Below are positions 56,460 through 64,000 of a stretch of DNA of 64,000 bases, piece by piece; positions within the stretch are counted from its first letter, which is position 1, and each line of letters opens with the position of its first letter. The translations under genes were made by a program, and so were the position numbers. The notes below the pieces were generated by a model. That model made no database searches and was not told the DNA's origin. It saw only the letters and a list, made by a program, of their open reading frames with translations. The DNA comes from DATBLE01 sp963791425. Lineage in GTDB: Bacteria; Actinomycetota; Thermoleophilia; Gaiellales; Gaiellaceae. The stretch is taken from positions 806,001-870,000 of the forward strand of contig CAWBSE010000004.1 of NCBI GenBank assembly GCA_963791425.1, read 5' to 3'.

Positions 56460-56504
56460 CTCGCCCAGTCTAGGCCCAGGAAGGGCGCTGGTATCCTGGC
56501 CCCC

Positions 56505-56981
56505 GTGGAGAGCCGCCCGCTGACCCCAGGCGACGCCAATTACAGCTCCGGCGACGACTACGTCGTCGAGTTCCTCGGCTACCGGTTCAACTTCAACGGC
56601 AGCGATTTCGAACAGCGCGTCACCGCCGCCGCGGTGAAGCTCGGCCTCGTCGAGGCGAACGAGCTCGACGACGACGAGACCGCCGACCTGGTCGAGCTCG
56701 CCGCCGAGGGCCGGATCGAAGAGGCCCGCAGCCAGCTCGGCCGCTACCTCGTGCGCCACTGGGAGCGGATCTCGCTCGTCGAGGGCGAGTCACTCGTCTA
56801 CTGGCTGCGCAAGCTGATCTTCCGCGGCGCCTGGCTCGACCACCGCGTCAAGGAGGGTCTGCTCGAGGTCGTCTGGGACGACGAGAACTCCGAGTTCGCC
56901 TACCGCGACCCACGCGGCAGCCGCGCGTTGCTCGAGCTCGCCCCCGTGCCGAGCTGGCACGAATTGCAGTACCGGCCCTAG
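56505..56981 (+). CDS. Hypothetical protein
   Basis: Soluble, strongly acidic protein of 158 residues: residues 55-85 read ELDDDETADLVELAAEGRIEEARSQL, followed by LVRHWERISLVEGESLVYWLRKLIFRGAWLD. The C-terminus has a beta hairpin (LLEVVWDDENSEFAYRDPRGSRALLEL). No family is recognised. GTG start, seven bases after TATCCT (56492-56497). It converges with the gene at 56978, overlapping by four bases. Confidence 0.7.
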   Translation: MESRPLTPGDANYSSGDDYVVEFLGYRFNFNGSDFEQRVTAAAVKLGLVEANELDDDETADLVELAAEGRIEEARSQLGRYLVRHWERISLVEGESLVYWLRKLIFRGAWLDHRVKEGLLEVVWDDENSEFAYRDPRGSRALLELAPVPSWHELQYRP

Positions 56982-57292
56982 GAAGACACCGAGAAGCCGA
57001 GCCGCGTGCGCTCCTCGTCGGCGCTGCTCAGCTCGATGCGCTTGATCGACCCGATCGGGACGATCACGAGCGCCGGTGTGCCGTCGCCCGGGTGCGGCCG
57101 GATCGTGATGAACCCGTAGCCGGGCTCGGGCGAGATCGACTCGACCGCGTACACGACCCCGTCGACGAGCTCGACCTCGACGAACGCCTGCTTGACCCCC
57201 GCCTCCTCGGCGTACGTCTCGATCCGGCGGTTGATGCGGTCGACCAGGTCGTCGAGTGGGCCTGCGAATCCGGGGACCCAGAGCTCTGGCAT
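56978..57292 (-). CDS. Hypothetical protein downstream of ruvB
   Basis: Protein of 104 residues. The first half is helical (GPLDDLVDRINRRIETYAEEAGVKQAFVEVEL) and the second beta-rich (GYGFITIRPHPGDGTPALVIVPIGSIKRIELSS). It has no signal or membrane segment. The ATG overlaps the ruvB stop (TGATG), so it is probably co-translated with ruvCAB. No family is recognised. Confidence 0.72.
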   Translation of the reverse strand: MPELWVPGFAGPLDDLVDRINRRIETYAEEAGVKQAFVEVELVDGVVYAVESISPEPGYGFITIRPHPGDGTPALVIVPIGSIKRIELSSADEERTRLGFSVSS

Positions 57293-58323
57293 CAAAACAG
57301 CTGGTCGGCTCGGGCGGCCTGGCCGTCGGCGACGTGCGCGATCCCGAGGTCGGTGACGATCCGGCCGCGCGGTGTGCGCTGGATGAAGCCGAGCTGGAGC
57401 AGGTACGGCTCGTAGACGTCCTCGATCGTGTCGGGCTCCTCGCCGAGCGTGACCGCCAGGGTCGACAGGCCCACCGGCCCGCCGCCGAACTTGTGCACGA
57501 TCGCCTCGAGCAGCTCGCGGTCGGTGCGCTCGAGCCCCTCCTCGTCGACCTCCAGCAGCTCAACCGCCTCCTGCGCGATCTCGGAGGTGATCTCGCCGGC
57601 GTGACGCACCTCGGCGACGTCGCGGACACGGCGGAGGATCCGGTTCGCCACGCGAGGCGTGCCGCGCGAACGGCGCGCGATCTCGGCCGCAGCCTCGTCG
57701 GAGATGCCGACGCCGAGGATGCGCGCCGACCGGAGCACGATCTGGGTCAGCTCGTCCGGCTCGTAGTACGCCAGGCGGAAGGTCATCCCGAATCGGTCGC
57801 GCAGCGGCGTGGTCAGCAGTCCCGTGCGCGTGGTCGCGCCCACGAGCGTGAACGGCGGCAGGTCGAGCGTCAGCGTGCGCGCCGCCGGCCCCTGGCCGAT
57901 GACGATGTCCAGCCGGAAGTCCTCGAGCGCCGGGTAGAGGATCTCCTCGACCGCCGGGTTCAGCCGGTGGATCTCGTCGATGAACAGCACGTCGCGCGCG
58001 TCGAGCGACGTGAGGATCGCCGCCAGGTCGCCCTTCCGCTCGACCGCAGGCCCTGCCACGGTGCGGATGCCGACGCCGAGCTCCTCGCGAATGATGTACG
58101 CAAGGCTGGTCTTGCCGAGCCCCGGCGGCCCGACGAGCAGCACGTGGTCGAGCGCCTCGCCGCGCGTGATCGCGGCGGTCAGGGTCACCTCCAGCTGCGC
58201 CTTGAGCCGCTCCTGCCCGATGAACTCGCCGAGATGCTTCGGCCGCAGCGAGCGGTCGAAGTCGTCCTCCGCGTCCCTCAGCGCAGGCGCCAGGAACTGT
58301 GTCTCTGCCGCGGCTTCCGTCAT
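57292..58323 (-). CDS. ruvB: Holliday junction branch-migration ATPase RuvB
   Basis: Hexameric motor of 343 residues. The N-terminus contains LRPKHLGEFIGQERLKAQLEV. Walker A is LLVGPPGLGKTSLAYIIREEL, Walker B is LFIDEIHRLNPAVEEILYPALEDF, sensor 1 is LVGATTRTGLLTTPLRDRFG, and the C-terminal domain ends with GFIQRTPRGRIVTD. It is third in ruvC-ruvA-ruvB with four-base overlaps. Confidence 0.98.
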   Translation of the reverse strand: MTEAAAETQFLAPALRDAEDDFDRSLRPKHLGEFIGQERLKAQLEVTLTAAITRGEALDHVLLVGPPGLGKTSLAYIIREELGVGIRTVAGPAVERKGDLAAILTSLDARDVLFIDEIHRLNPAVEEILYPALEDFRLDIVIGQGPAARTLTLDLPPFTLVGATTRTGLLTTPLRDRFGMTFRLAYYEPDELTQIVLRSARILGVGISDEAAAEIARRSRGTPRVANRILRRVRDVAEVRHAGEITSEIAQEAVELLEVDEEGLERTDRELLEAIVHKFGGGPVGLSTLAVTLGEEPDTIEDVYEPYLLQLGFIQRTPRGRIVTDLGIAHVADGQAARADQLF

Positions 58324-58883
58324 GCCGCCTTCTTCAGCGCCTCGCGCACGCGCTCCTCGGCCGGCAGCTCCTCGTCGACCTCCGCCAGCGCCCGCTCGGC
58401 GTCGACGAGGGAGTAGCCGAGCTCGACCAGTGCGTCGCGCGCGACGAGGTGGCCCTCGTGCCGCACCTCCGGCAGCGCGAGGTCGGAGCTGATCTTGTCC
58501 TTCAGCTCGAGCACGACCCGCTGCGCCGTCTTCTTTCCGATCCCGGGGATCGCCTCGAAGCGTGCCGTGTCCTCGAGAACGATCGCGCGGCGGAGCTCCG
58601 CCGGAGACGAGCCGGAGACGATCGCCAGCGCCACCTTCGGGCCGATCCCCGTCACGGCGAGCAACTGCTCGAACAGCTCACGCTCGGCGGGCTCGGCGAA
58701 GCCGTACAGCTGGAGCGCATCTTCGCGGACGACGGTGTGGATCTCGAGCGTGACCTCCCCGCGGCCCTCGGCGCGCTTCAGCGCGCTGGGCGTGACCGCG
58801 ACGAGGTAGCCGACGCCGTTCACGTCGAGGACGAGGCCGTCCGGGCGGCGGGCCACGGGAAGGCCTCGCAGCCGCGCGATCAC
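58320..58883 (-). CDS. ruvA: Holliday junction DNA-binding protein RuvA
   Basis: Junction-binding tetramer subunit of 187 residues. Domain I begins IARLRGLPVAR and includes VLDVNGVGYLVAV. The two helix-hairpin-helix motifs are LLAVTGIGPKVALAIVSG and FEAIPGIGKKTAQRVVLELKDK. The C-terminal domain (ARDALVELGYSLVDAERALAEV) binds RuvB. The GTG at 58883 overlaps the ruvC stop (GTGA), which sets the start. Confidence 0.97.
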   Translation of the reverse strand: MIARLRGLPVARRPDGLVLDVNGVGYLVAVTPSALKRAEGRGEVTLEIHTVVREDALQLYGFAEPAERELFEQLLAVTGIGPKVALAIVSGSSPAELRRAIVLEDTARFEAIPGIGKKTAQRVVLELKDKISSDLALPEVRHEGHLVARDALVELGYSLVDAERALAEVDEELPAEERVREALKKAA

Positions 58884-59380
58884 CGTGCGATCGCTTCCAG
58901 CTGCTTCAGCAGCGGCGGCGCGAGTGCGTGGCAGATCGCGACCGCGAGCGCATCGGAAGCATGCGTGGACGCCGGCGCGTCGCGCAGCGAAAGGATCGTC
59001 TGCACCATGCGCGCGACCTGGGCTTTCTCGGCGCGGCCGTAGCCGCACACGGTCTGTTTCACGCGGCTCGGTGCGTACTCAGTGCACTCGACGCCGGCGA
59101 GCGCGGCCGCGACGAGCACGGCGCCCCGCGCCTGCCCGACAGAGAGCGCGGTGCGGGCGTCGGCGCCGACGAAGGATTCCTCGATTGCGACGGCATCCGC
59201 TCCGTGACGCGCCACCTGCTCCTGGACGCCCTCGAAGATCGTCTTCAGACGGAGTTCTGGGCGCTCGCGTGCCGGCGTGTGCCAGCAGCCGTGCTCCAGT
59301 GCCCGAAGTCGGCCGTCGCTTTCGTGGATGATCGCGTAACCGCAAGCAGCTGTGCCCGGATCGATGCCGAGAACTCTCAC
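58880..59380 (-). CDS. ruvC: Holliday junction resolvase RuvC
   Basis: Resolvase of 166 residues with an RNase-H-like fold. Catalytic acids are Asp7 (VLGIDPGTAACGYAII), Glu in VAIEESFVG and the pair in STHASDALAVAICHA. The conserved FVGADARTALSVGQARGAVL and YAPSRVKQTVCGYGRAEKAQV loops are present. The GTG at 59380 lies six bases after the -10 box TAACCT (59387-59392), so the ruvCAB mRNA is probably leaderless. Confidence 0.97.
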   Translation of the reverse strand: MRVLGIDPGTAACGYAIIHESDGRLRALEHGCWHTPARERPELRLKTIFEGVQEQVARHGADAVAIEESFVGADARTALSVGQARGAVLVAAALAGVECTEYAPSRVKQTVCGYGRAEKAQVARMVQTILSLRDAPASTHASDALAVAICHALAPPLLKQLEAIAR

Positions 59381-59559
59381 GGGACGAGGTTAGGCGCCGA
59401 CTCGGACGTTCCTCTGCAAAGGGCGAACCTTGTGCCCTCTTGCACCATGCTCGGCGCCCTACACCGGCAACACGCAGGTCACGCTCGTCGCCCGCCCCGC
59501 GGCCGCCTCAGGTCTTCGTCGGCTGGAACGGCTGAAGGTCTCCTAGTTCGCCGGCCGAG

Positions 59560-60315
59560 CTAGACCGCGACCGCCTCGAGCACCTGCTCGGGGATGTCGA
59601 AGTTCGCGTAGACCTCCTGGACGTCGTCGTTCTCCTCGAGGCCGTCGATCAGCTTGAGCACCTTGCGGGCGACCGATTCGTCGTCGATCTCGACCGTCGT
59701 CTTCGGCACCATCGTGATCTCGGCGTCGGTGACGGTCATGCCGGCCGCCGCTAGCGCGTCGCGCACGGTGTGCATGTCCTCCGCCGCGCACGTGACCTCG
59801 TAGCTCGAGCCTTCCTCGGCGACGTCCTCGGCGCCGGCGTCGGCGGCGGTGAGCGTCAACTCGTCCTCGTCGGTCGAGGCGGCGTCGACGAGCACGACGC
59901 CCTTCCGCTCGAACAGCCACGCGACCGCGCCCGACTCGGCGAGGTTGCCGTCGTGCCGCGCGAACGTGTGCCGCACCTCGCCTGCCGTGCGGTTGCGGTT
60001 GTCGGTGAGCACGTCCACGTACACCGCGACACCGCCGGGGCCGTAGCCCTCGTACGAGATGTGCTCGTACTGCGCGGCGTCGGCGCCCGTGCCGGCACCG
60101 CGCGCGATCGCGCGCTCGATGTTGTCCTTCGGCATCGACGCGGCCCGCGCCTTGTCGATCGCGTTCTGCAGCGCGAGGTTCGCGGAGGGGTCCGCCCCGC
60201 CGTCCTTCGCCGCGACGATCAAGGCCCGCGTCAGCTTCGTGAACAGCTGGCCGCGCTTCGCGTCGGCGGCGCCCTTCTTGTGCTTGATCGAGGACCACTT
60301 GCTATGCCCCGACAT
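59560..60315 (-). CDS. yebC: YebC/PmpR-family transcriptional regulator
   Basis: Protein of 251 residues with the diagnostic start MSGHSKWSSIKHKKGAADAKRG. The middle domain includes ANLALQNAIDKARAASMPKDNIERAIARG and ISYEGYGPGGVAVYVDVLTDNRNRTAGEVRHTF. The gene is commonly encoded beside ruvC, as here, and members of the family have been linked to quorum or stress regulation and to relief of ribosome stalling. Its start overlaps the pdxT end by 14 bases. Confidence 0.96.
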   Translation of the reverse strand: MSGHSKWSSIKHKKGAADAKRGQLFTKLTRALIVAAKDGGADPSANLALQNAIDKARAASMPKDNIERAIARGAGTGADAAQYEHISYEGYGPGGVAVYVDVLTDNRNRTAGEVRHTFARHDGNLAESGAVAWLFERKGVVLVDAASTDEDELTLTAADAGAEDVAEEGSSYEVTCAAEDMHTVRDALAAAGMTVTDAEITMVPKTTVEIDDESVARKVLKLIDGLEENDDVQEVYANFDIPEQVLEAVAV

Positions 60316-60856
60316 TTGTCTCCTCTCGAACGAGATCCAGGAACAGTTGATGGACGCGCGTGTCGTCGGTCAGCTCGGGATGGAACGACGCGACGAGGAA
60401 GCGGCCCTCGCGCAGCAGGACGGGCTCGCCGTCCAGCTCCGACAGCACTTCGACGCCCGGGCCGGTCTCGCGCACCCGCGGCGCGCGGATGAACACGCCC
60501 CGGACCGGCTCGGTCTCGCCGTCCAGCTCGAGATCGGCCTCGAAGCTCGCGACCTGCCGCCCGTAGGCGTTGCGGTCGACCTCGATGTCGACGAGGCCGA
60601 GGTGGTCGCGGTCGAGCAGGATCATCCCGGCGCACGTGCCGAACACGGGCCGCGCGAACCGGCACAGCGCCTCCTCGAGCCCGTACAGGCGCATCAGGCG
60701 GGCGATCGCGGTCGACTCCCCACCCGGGATGACGAGGCCGTCGAGCCCGTCGAGCTCCTCGGGCAGACGCACCTCGACGGCCTCCGCGCCAAGCGCACGC
60801 AGCATCGCCACGTGCTCGCGGAAGTTGCCCTGCACGGCGAGGACGCCGATCTTCAC
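60302..60856 (-). CDS. pdxT: Pyridoxal 5'-phosphate synthase glutaminase subunit
   Basis: Glutaminase of 184 residues that feeds ammonia to PdxS. It contains GVLAVQGNFREHVAML, LVIPGGESTAIARLM, the nucleophilic Cys in PVFGTCAGMILL, and the His/Glu pair in VASFHPELTDDTRVHQLF. GTG start at 60856, seven bases after TAGAAT (60864-60869). The pdxS partner is 0.9 kb upstream, separated by a membrane-protein gene. Confidence 0.97.
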   Translation of the reverse strand: MKIGVLAVQGNFREHVAMLRALGAEAVEVRLPEELDGLDGLVIPGGESTAIARLMRLYGLEEALCRFARPVFGTCAGMILLDRDHLGLVDIEVDRNAYGRQVASFEADLELDGETEPVRGVFIRAPRVRETGPGVEVLSELDGEPVLLREGRFLVASFHPELTDDTRVHQLFLDLVREETNVGA

Positions 60857-60877
60857 GCGTTCGATTCTAGATACGCG

Positions 60878-61756
60878 CTACGGCTGGGCCGTCTCGGCGC
60901 CGTCGCGGCGCCAGAGAACCATGCCGACGAGCGCCAGGAAGAGCCCGAGGCAGAGGAACCCGACCGGCCCCTGCCACTTGGTCGCGCTGGGCGAGCCGCT
61001 GGTGATGCCGAAGGTTCCGCCGCCCACGTAGTGGCTCGTCGCGAGCACCAGCCCGACGGTCCCGATGACGCCGTAGCTCGAGCGCCGGAGCGCTGCCCCG
61101 ACCGCCATGAACATCAGCCCGACGACGATGATCAGCGCCCACTGGAAGTCGCTGGAGTGCCACCAGTACAGAAGCGCGCCGCCGATCGTCAGACCCGCGA
61201 CGACGTGGACCCAGAACCCGTAGGGCCGCGTGTCGCCGCCGTCGTTCCCCAGACCGAGCACGAACAGGCAGAAGCCGACGAAGAGCGTCACCCATGCGCT
61301 CCAGTTGCCGCCGCTGGAGATCAGGTCGGTGAAGAAGTACCAGCCGAGCCCGGCGATCACGAGCGAGAAGAGCGGGAACTTGAAGACGCCGATTCCGATC
61401 AGCGCGCCGGCGAGGACGAGCAGCACGAGCAGCAGGTTGCCCAGGTGGAAGCCGTGGAGCGGGCCGTCGTGGGAGAGCCAGCCGAACCACGAGAAGAACG
61501 CGCCGATCATCACCGCGAACAGCCCGAGCCCGACGAAGGCGAACAGGCCGGCCACGACCTTGCGGCCGCGGCGCAGGAGTGCGAAGGCGAACATCTCGGC
61601 CACCACCCAGAAGAGCGCCGCCCACCCGGCGAAGGCGCCCTTGCCGTGGTCGGCCGCGATCACCGACAGCCAGCCGGTCGCCCCGAGCAGCGCGAAGAAC
61701 GCGCCCGTGTAGGCGAGGAAGGATCCGGTTGCCCAACCTGCGCGGTTCACCGTCAC
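60878..61756 (-). CDS. Polytopic membrane protein of unknown function
   Basis: Protein of 292 residues with about nine to ten membrane helices and short loops, including LLLVLLVLAGALIGIGVFKFPLF and AVGAALRRSSYGVIGTVGLVLATSHYV. No transporter motif is visible. It lies between pdxS and pdxT on the same strand, with 36- and 21-base gaps, so it is probably on the same mRNA. A link to vitamin B6 is possible but is position-based only. Confidence 0.78.
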   Translation of the reverse strand: MTVNRAGWATGSFLAYTGAFFALLGATGWLSVIAADHGKGAFAGWAALFWVVAEMFAFALLRRGRKVVAGLFAFVGLGLFAVMIGAFFSWFGWLSHDGPLHGFHLGNLLLVLLVLAGALIGIGVFKFPLFSLVIAGLGWYFFTDLISSGGNWSAWVTLFVGFCLFVLGLGNDGGDTRPYGFWVHVVAGLTIGGALLYWWHSSDFQWALIIVVGLMFMAVGAALRRSSYGVIGTVGLVLATSHYVGGGTFGITSGSPSATKWQGPVGFLCLGLFLALVGMVLWRRDGAETAQP

Positions 61757-61792
61757 GCGCCGATGCTTACATCGGCGTCGGACGGCGGATTG

Positions 61793-62677
61793 TTACCAGC
61801 CGCGCGTCTCGAGCAGCTGCTCGGGGGCGAGCTCGCGGGTGGAGATGCCGACCATCGCCCCGCCGAGGCCCGCGGACACACGGGCGAGGATCTCTGCGTC
61901 GTTGAAGTGGGTCGTCGCCTCGACGATTGCCTTCGCGCGCTTCTCGGGATCGCCGGACTTGAAGATCCCCGAGCCGACGAACACGCCGTCCGCCCCGAGC
62001 TGCATGCAGAGCGCCGCGTCGGCCGGAGTGGCAATGCCGCCGGCGGTGAACGTCACGACGGGCAGACGCCCGTTCTCGGCGACCCAGCGGACGAGCTCGT
62101 ACGGTGCACGCAGTTCCTTCGCCTCGGCATAGAGCTCCTCGGGCCGCAGGCCCTGCAAACGCCGGATCCCGCCGAACACGGCGCGCATGTGCGTGACCGC
62201 GTTGACGATGTCGCCGGTGCCCGCCTCACCCTTCGTCCTGATCATCGCCGCGCCCTCGGAGATGCGCCGCAGCGCCTCACCCAGGTTCGTGCAGCCGCAG
62301 ACGAACGGGACGGTGAACTCCCACTTGTCGACGTGGTGCGCCGTGTCGGCGGGCGTCAGCACCTCGGACTCGTCGATGTAGTCGATCTCGAGCGCCTGGA
62401 GCACCTGCGCCTCGACGAAATGCCCGATCCGGCATTTGGCCATGACCGGGATCGACACCGCCGCCTGGATCCCCGTGATCATCTCCGGGTCGGACATGCG
62501 GGCGACCCCGCCGTCGCGGCGGATGTCGGCCGGGACGCGCTCGAGCGCCATCACTGCGCACGCGCCTGCGTCCTCCGCGATCCGCGCCTGGTCGGCGTCG
62601 ACCACGTCCATGATCACCCCGCCCTTGAGCATCTCGGCGAGGCCACTCTTGACGCGCATCGTGCCGATGTCGGCCAT
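61793..62677 (-). CDS. pdxS: Pyridoxal 5'-phosphate synthase subunit PdxS
   Basis: TIM-barrel enzyme of 294 residues making pyridoxal phosphate from ribose 5-phosphate, glyceraldehyde 3-phosphate and ammonia. The reactive Lys sites are in KGGVIMDVVDADQA and MIRTKGEAGTGDIVNAV; GIATPADAALCMQLGADGVFVGSGIFKS is the phosphate site. I start at the ATG at 62677, because the TAGACT -10 box (62685-62690) ends seven bases before it; a TTG at 62683 would lie against that box. Confidence 0.97.
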   Translation of the reverse strand: MADIGTMRVKSGLAEMLKGGVIMDVVDADQARIAEDAGACAVMALERVPADIRRDGGVARMSDPEMITGIQAAVSIPVMAKCRIGHFVEAQVLQALEIDYIDESEVLTPADTAHHVDKWEFTVPFVCGCTNLGEALRRISEGAAMIRTKGEAGTGDIVNAVTHMRAVFGGIRRLQGLRPEELYAEAKELRAPYELVRWVAENGRLPVVTFTAGGIATPADAALCMQLGADGVFVGSGIFKSGDPEKRAKAIVEATTHFNDAEILARVSAGLGGAMVGISTRELAPEQLLETRGW

Positions 62678-62687
62678 TGCCAAGAGT

Positions 62688-63536
62688 CTAGCCAGAGAGG
62701 AACTGCGTCACTTCGTCGCGGAAGCGGTCACGCGCCTCGACGAAGATGAAGTGGCCGCACTCGGGGAGCACGACCGTCGTCTGCCCCGGGATGACGGCGA
62801 AGTCGGCCGCGCACGCCGGCCCGGTGATGAAGTCGTCCTCGCCGGTGATCACGAGCGTCGGCGCGGTGATCGTCGGCAGGTCTGGGCGCAGGTCGAACGT
62901 CGTGAAGATCTCGTTGTTGAAGAGCAGCAGCGCATCGGCGACGGGAACCTCGCCGTCGAGCGTCGCGAGGTACGCCCTCTCGGCGTCCCCGTACCGCGCG
63001 AAGTAGAAGGGGAACTCGCGCAGCGCCAGCGCGCCGAGCTCCTCGTCGGTGTCGAACCGGCCGGCCTGCTCGTCGTCGAGGGCCTGCAGCGCGTCGGCGT
63101 ACCAGGGCTCGCCCTCCTTCGCCTTCACCCCGGCCTCCATCGCCGCGTTCTGCTCCTCGGCGAAGCGGGCGAGGGTGCTGGCGAGGACGAGCCGCTCGAC
63201 CCGGTCGGGGTGGGCGGCGCCGTACGCGGCGGCGACGACACCGCCGTGCGAGTGCCCGAGCAGGAGCATCCGCTCGAGCCCGAGGTGCGCGCGGAACTCG
63301 TCGAGGTCGGCGACGTAGTCGGACGTCTGGTACGCGCTCGGGTCGGACGGACGATCCGATCCTTCGCTCCCGCGCGGGTTGACCATGATCAGCGTGAAGT
63401 GCGCGCCGAGGCCGGCGAGGTCGCCGAAGTACCGCGCCGAGAACCCCGGGCCACCCGGGTGGCAGACGAGCAGCGGGCCTTCGCCCTCGCGGCGGTACGA
63501 GAGCACGCGTCCGTCAGCGGTGCGGAACGACTCCAT
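62688..63536 (-). CDS. Alpha/beta hydrolase (proline iminopeptidase-like)
   Basis: Hydrolase of 282 residues. The oxyanion-hole motif HPGGPGFSARYF, the nucleophile elbow LLLGHSHGGVVAAAYG, the acid in LVITGEDDFITGP and the His in PECGHFIFVEA complete a catalytic triad. The pattern is close to prolyl iminopeptidases and related peptidases of family S33. The substrate is not certain. TACGCT (63543-63548) lies six bases before the ATG. Confidence 0.9.
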   Translation of the reverse strand: MESFRTADGRVLSYRREGEGPLLVCHPGGPGFSARYFGDLAGLGAHFTLIMVNPRGSEGSDRPSDPSAYQTSDYVADLDEFRAHLGLERMLLLGHSHGGVVAAAYGAAHPDRVERLVLASTLARFAEEQNAAMEAGVKAKEGEPWYADALQALDDEQAGRFDTDEELGALALREFPFYFARYGDAERAYLATLDGEVPVADALLLFNNEIFTTFDLRPDLPTITAPTLVITGEDDFITGPACAADFAVIPGQTTVVLPECGHFIFVEARDRFRDEVTQFLSG

Positions 63537-63548
63537 CCCGCGAGCGTA

Positions 63549-63745
63549 CCCTGAAAAGGACCAAAAAAATTCGCCGAGCCGGTGACGCTTTCGTCTGCCT
63601 AACCGACTGACCTTCCGCTTCCGCGTACAGCCGCCCGGCTGGGCTTCGACCTAATCGCGTTCCGTGCTCGGCGCAAGCGGAAACCTAGAGCCTGGGGACA
63701 CGTCTTGCAAGGGGCACCCGAACGGATTTTTCCGCAATTTGCGGG
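63549..63745. other. Longest intergenic stretch in the window
   Basis: About 200 bases between the hydrolase promoter and the TIG-domain gene. The sequence has two A/T-rich patches (near 63555 and 63725) and no gene-like frame. No tRNA, repeat or clear terminator is visible to me. Confidence 0.4.
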
Positions 63746-64000
63746 CTACGGCGTGACCGTGAATGAGGCCGAGCTCGTCCGGGCTCCAAGGGGGTCATCA
63801 CCGTGATCGGGCCGGTCGCGGCCCCGGCCGGAACCATGGCGGTCAACTTGGCCGCAGAGCCGGCCGTGAACGTCATCGCCCGCGTGCCTCCGAACAACAC
63901 GGCGGTCGTGCCCTTTAGGCCAGCACCTTTCACGGTGAACGTCGTCCCGGCCGGGCTGAAGGACTTCACGGCGGGCGGCTTGGCGCCGCCTGCCAGTTGT
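63746..64000 (-). pseudogene. C-terminal part of a TIG/IPT-domain protein, frame shifted
   Basis: The gene enters from the right edge. About 70 residues match an IPT/TIG repeat: KSFSPAGTTFTVKGAGLKGTTAVLFGG, then LTAMVPAGAATGPITVMTP. After a run of five C on this strand (63790-63794) the frame diverges from the expected repeat end. Adding one base restores LGARTSSASFTVTP and a stop at 63746-63748, exactly where a TIG repeat should finish. Without it the frame runs on to 63685. Secreted adhesin or cell-wall proteins usually carry such repeats. Confidence 0.65.

Noticed and set aside
60059..62749. Long plus-strand open frame across yebC, pdxT, membrane gene and pdxS
   Set aside because: It crosses four well-supported minus-strand genes and shows only low-complexity composition.
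1..64000. CRISPR arrays, tRNA or rRNA genes, insertion sequences, prophage genes
   Set aside because: I found no regularly spaced repeats, no cloverleaf-like sequence with a T-arm motif, and no transposase or integrase motifs on either strand. Manual reading could miss a single tRNA.

Overview
This window is a dense, very GC-rich bacterial chromosome segment with about 75 protein genes. I see no rRNA, tRNA, CRISPR array, phage or transposase. No gene-free gap exceeds about 210 bases, and many neighbouring genes overlap by 1-4 bases (ATGA, GTGA, TGATG). The gene set points to Actinomycetota: an mraZ-rsmH-ftsL-ftsI cluster with 10-bp-spaced MraZ boxes, a PafB-PafC fusion, a decaprenyl-phosphate-type UbiA enzyme, PdxS/PdxT and actinobacterial sigma/Ogt pairing. 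The fused SecDF and the CxxxY-type CcmE suggest a deep-branching class such as Thermoleophilia (Gaiella-like). The class assignment is inference.

Layout. 1-2334 (minus): start of the division/cell-wall cluster (ftsI partial, ftsL-like, rsmH, mraZ). 2516-5305 (plus): reductase-like protein, ECF sigma factor with an Ogt repair protein, then an ArsR-SRPBCC-cupin set. 5302-6544 (minus): degenerate response regulator followed by a YefM/RelE-type toxin-antitoxin pair. 7023-9930: arylamine N-acetyltransferase, a frame-disrupted ubiB and a phasin-like protein. 9914-15097 (minus): queA-tgt-yajC-secDF. 15703-23321 (minus): ubiA, a two-component system with a secreted partner, then envelope enzymes. 23342-29784: antiporter, thiolase/aldehyde dehydrogenase pair around a palindromic operator, zinc-ribbon/SPOR proteins and an unknown zinc-cluster protein. 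29837-36693: fused PafBC, a GAF histidine kinase, queG, an oxidoreductase and sufT. 36717-40421 (minus): metallophosphoesterase, cyclic 2,3-diphosphoglycerate synthetase, 2-phosphoglycerate kinase, glpX. 40463-45364: nuclease-fold protein, hpt, M23 peptidase and a cytochrome c maturation set (ccmE, frame-disrupted ccmF, ccmI-like). 46207-51768: AP-endonuclease-like barrel, cyclase/ATPase/TPR regulator, phosphohexomutase, thioesterase. 51944-63536 (mostly minus): relA/spoT, recJ, ruvCAB, yebC, pdxT/pdxS, hydrolase. The window ends in a TIG-domain protein.

Most striking points. (1) A four-gene operon apparently able to make cyclic 2,3-diphosphoglycerate, a solute known chiefly from thermophilic methanogens. 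(2) Three divergent gene pairs whose -10 hexamers overlap and share one central TA, driving apparently leaderless genes in both directions. (3) Widespread TANNNT boxes 5-8 nt before start codons, implying pervasive leaderless transcription. (4) ubiB and ccmF each interrupted by two +1 shifts, and a TIG protein with a homopolymer shift; either sequence errors or decay. (5) Short perfect palindromes in and around genes, including an in-frame hairpin in the phosphohexomutase. (6) A response regulator lacking its phosphoacceptor Asp, translationally linked to a toxin-antitoxin pair.
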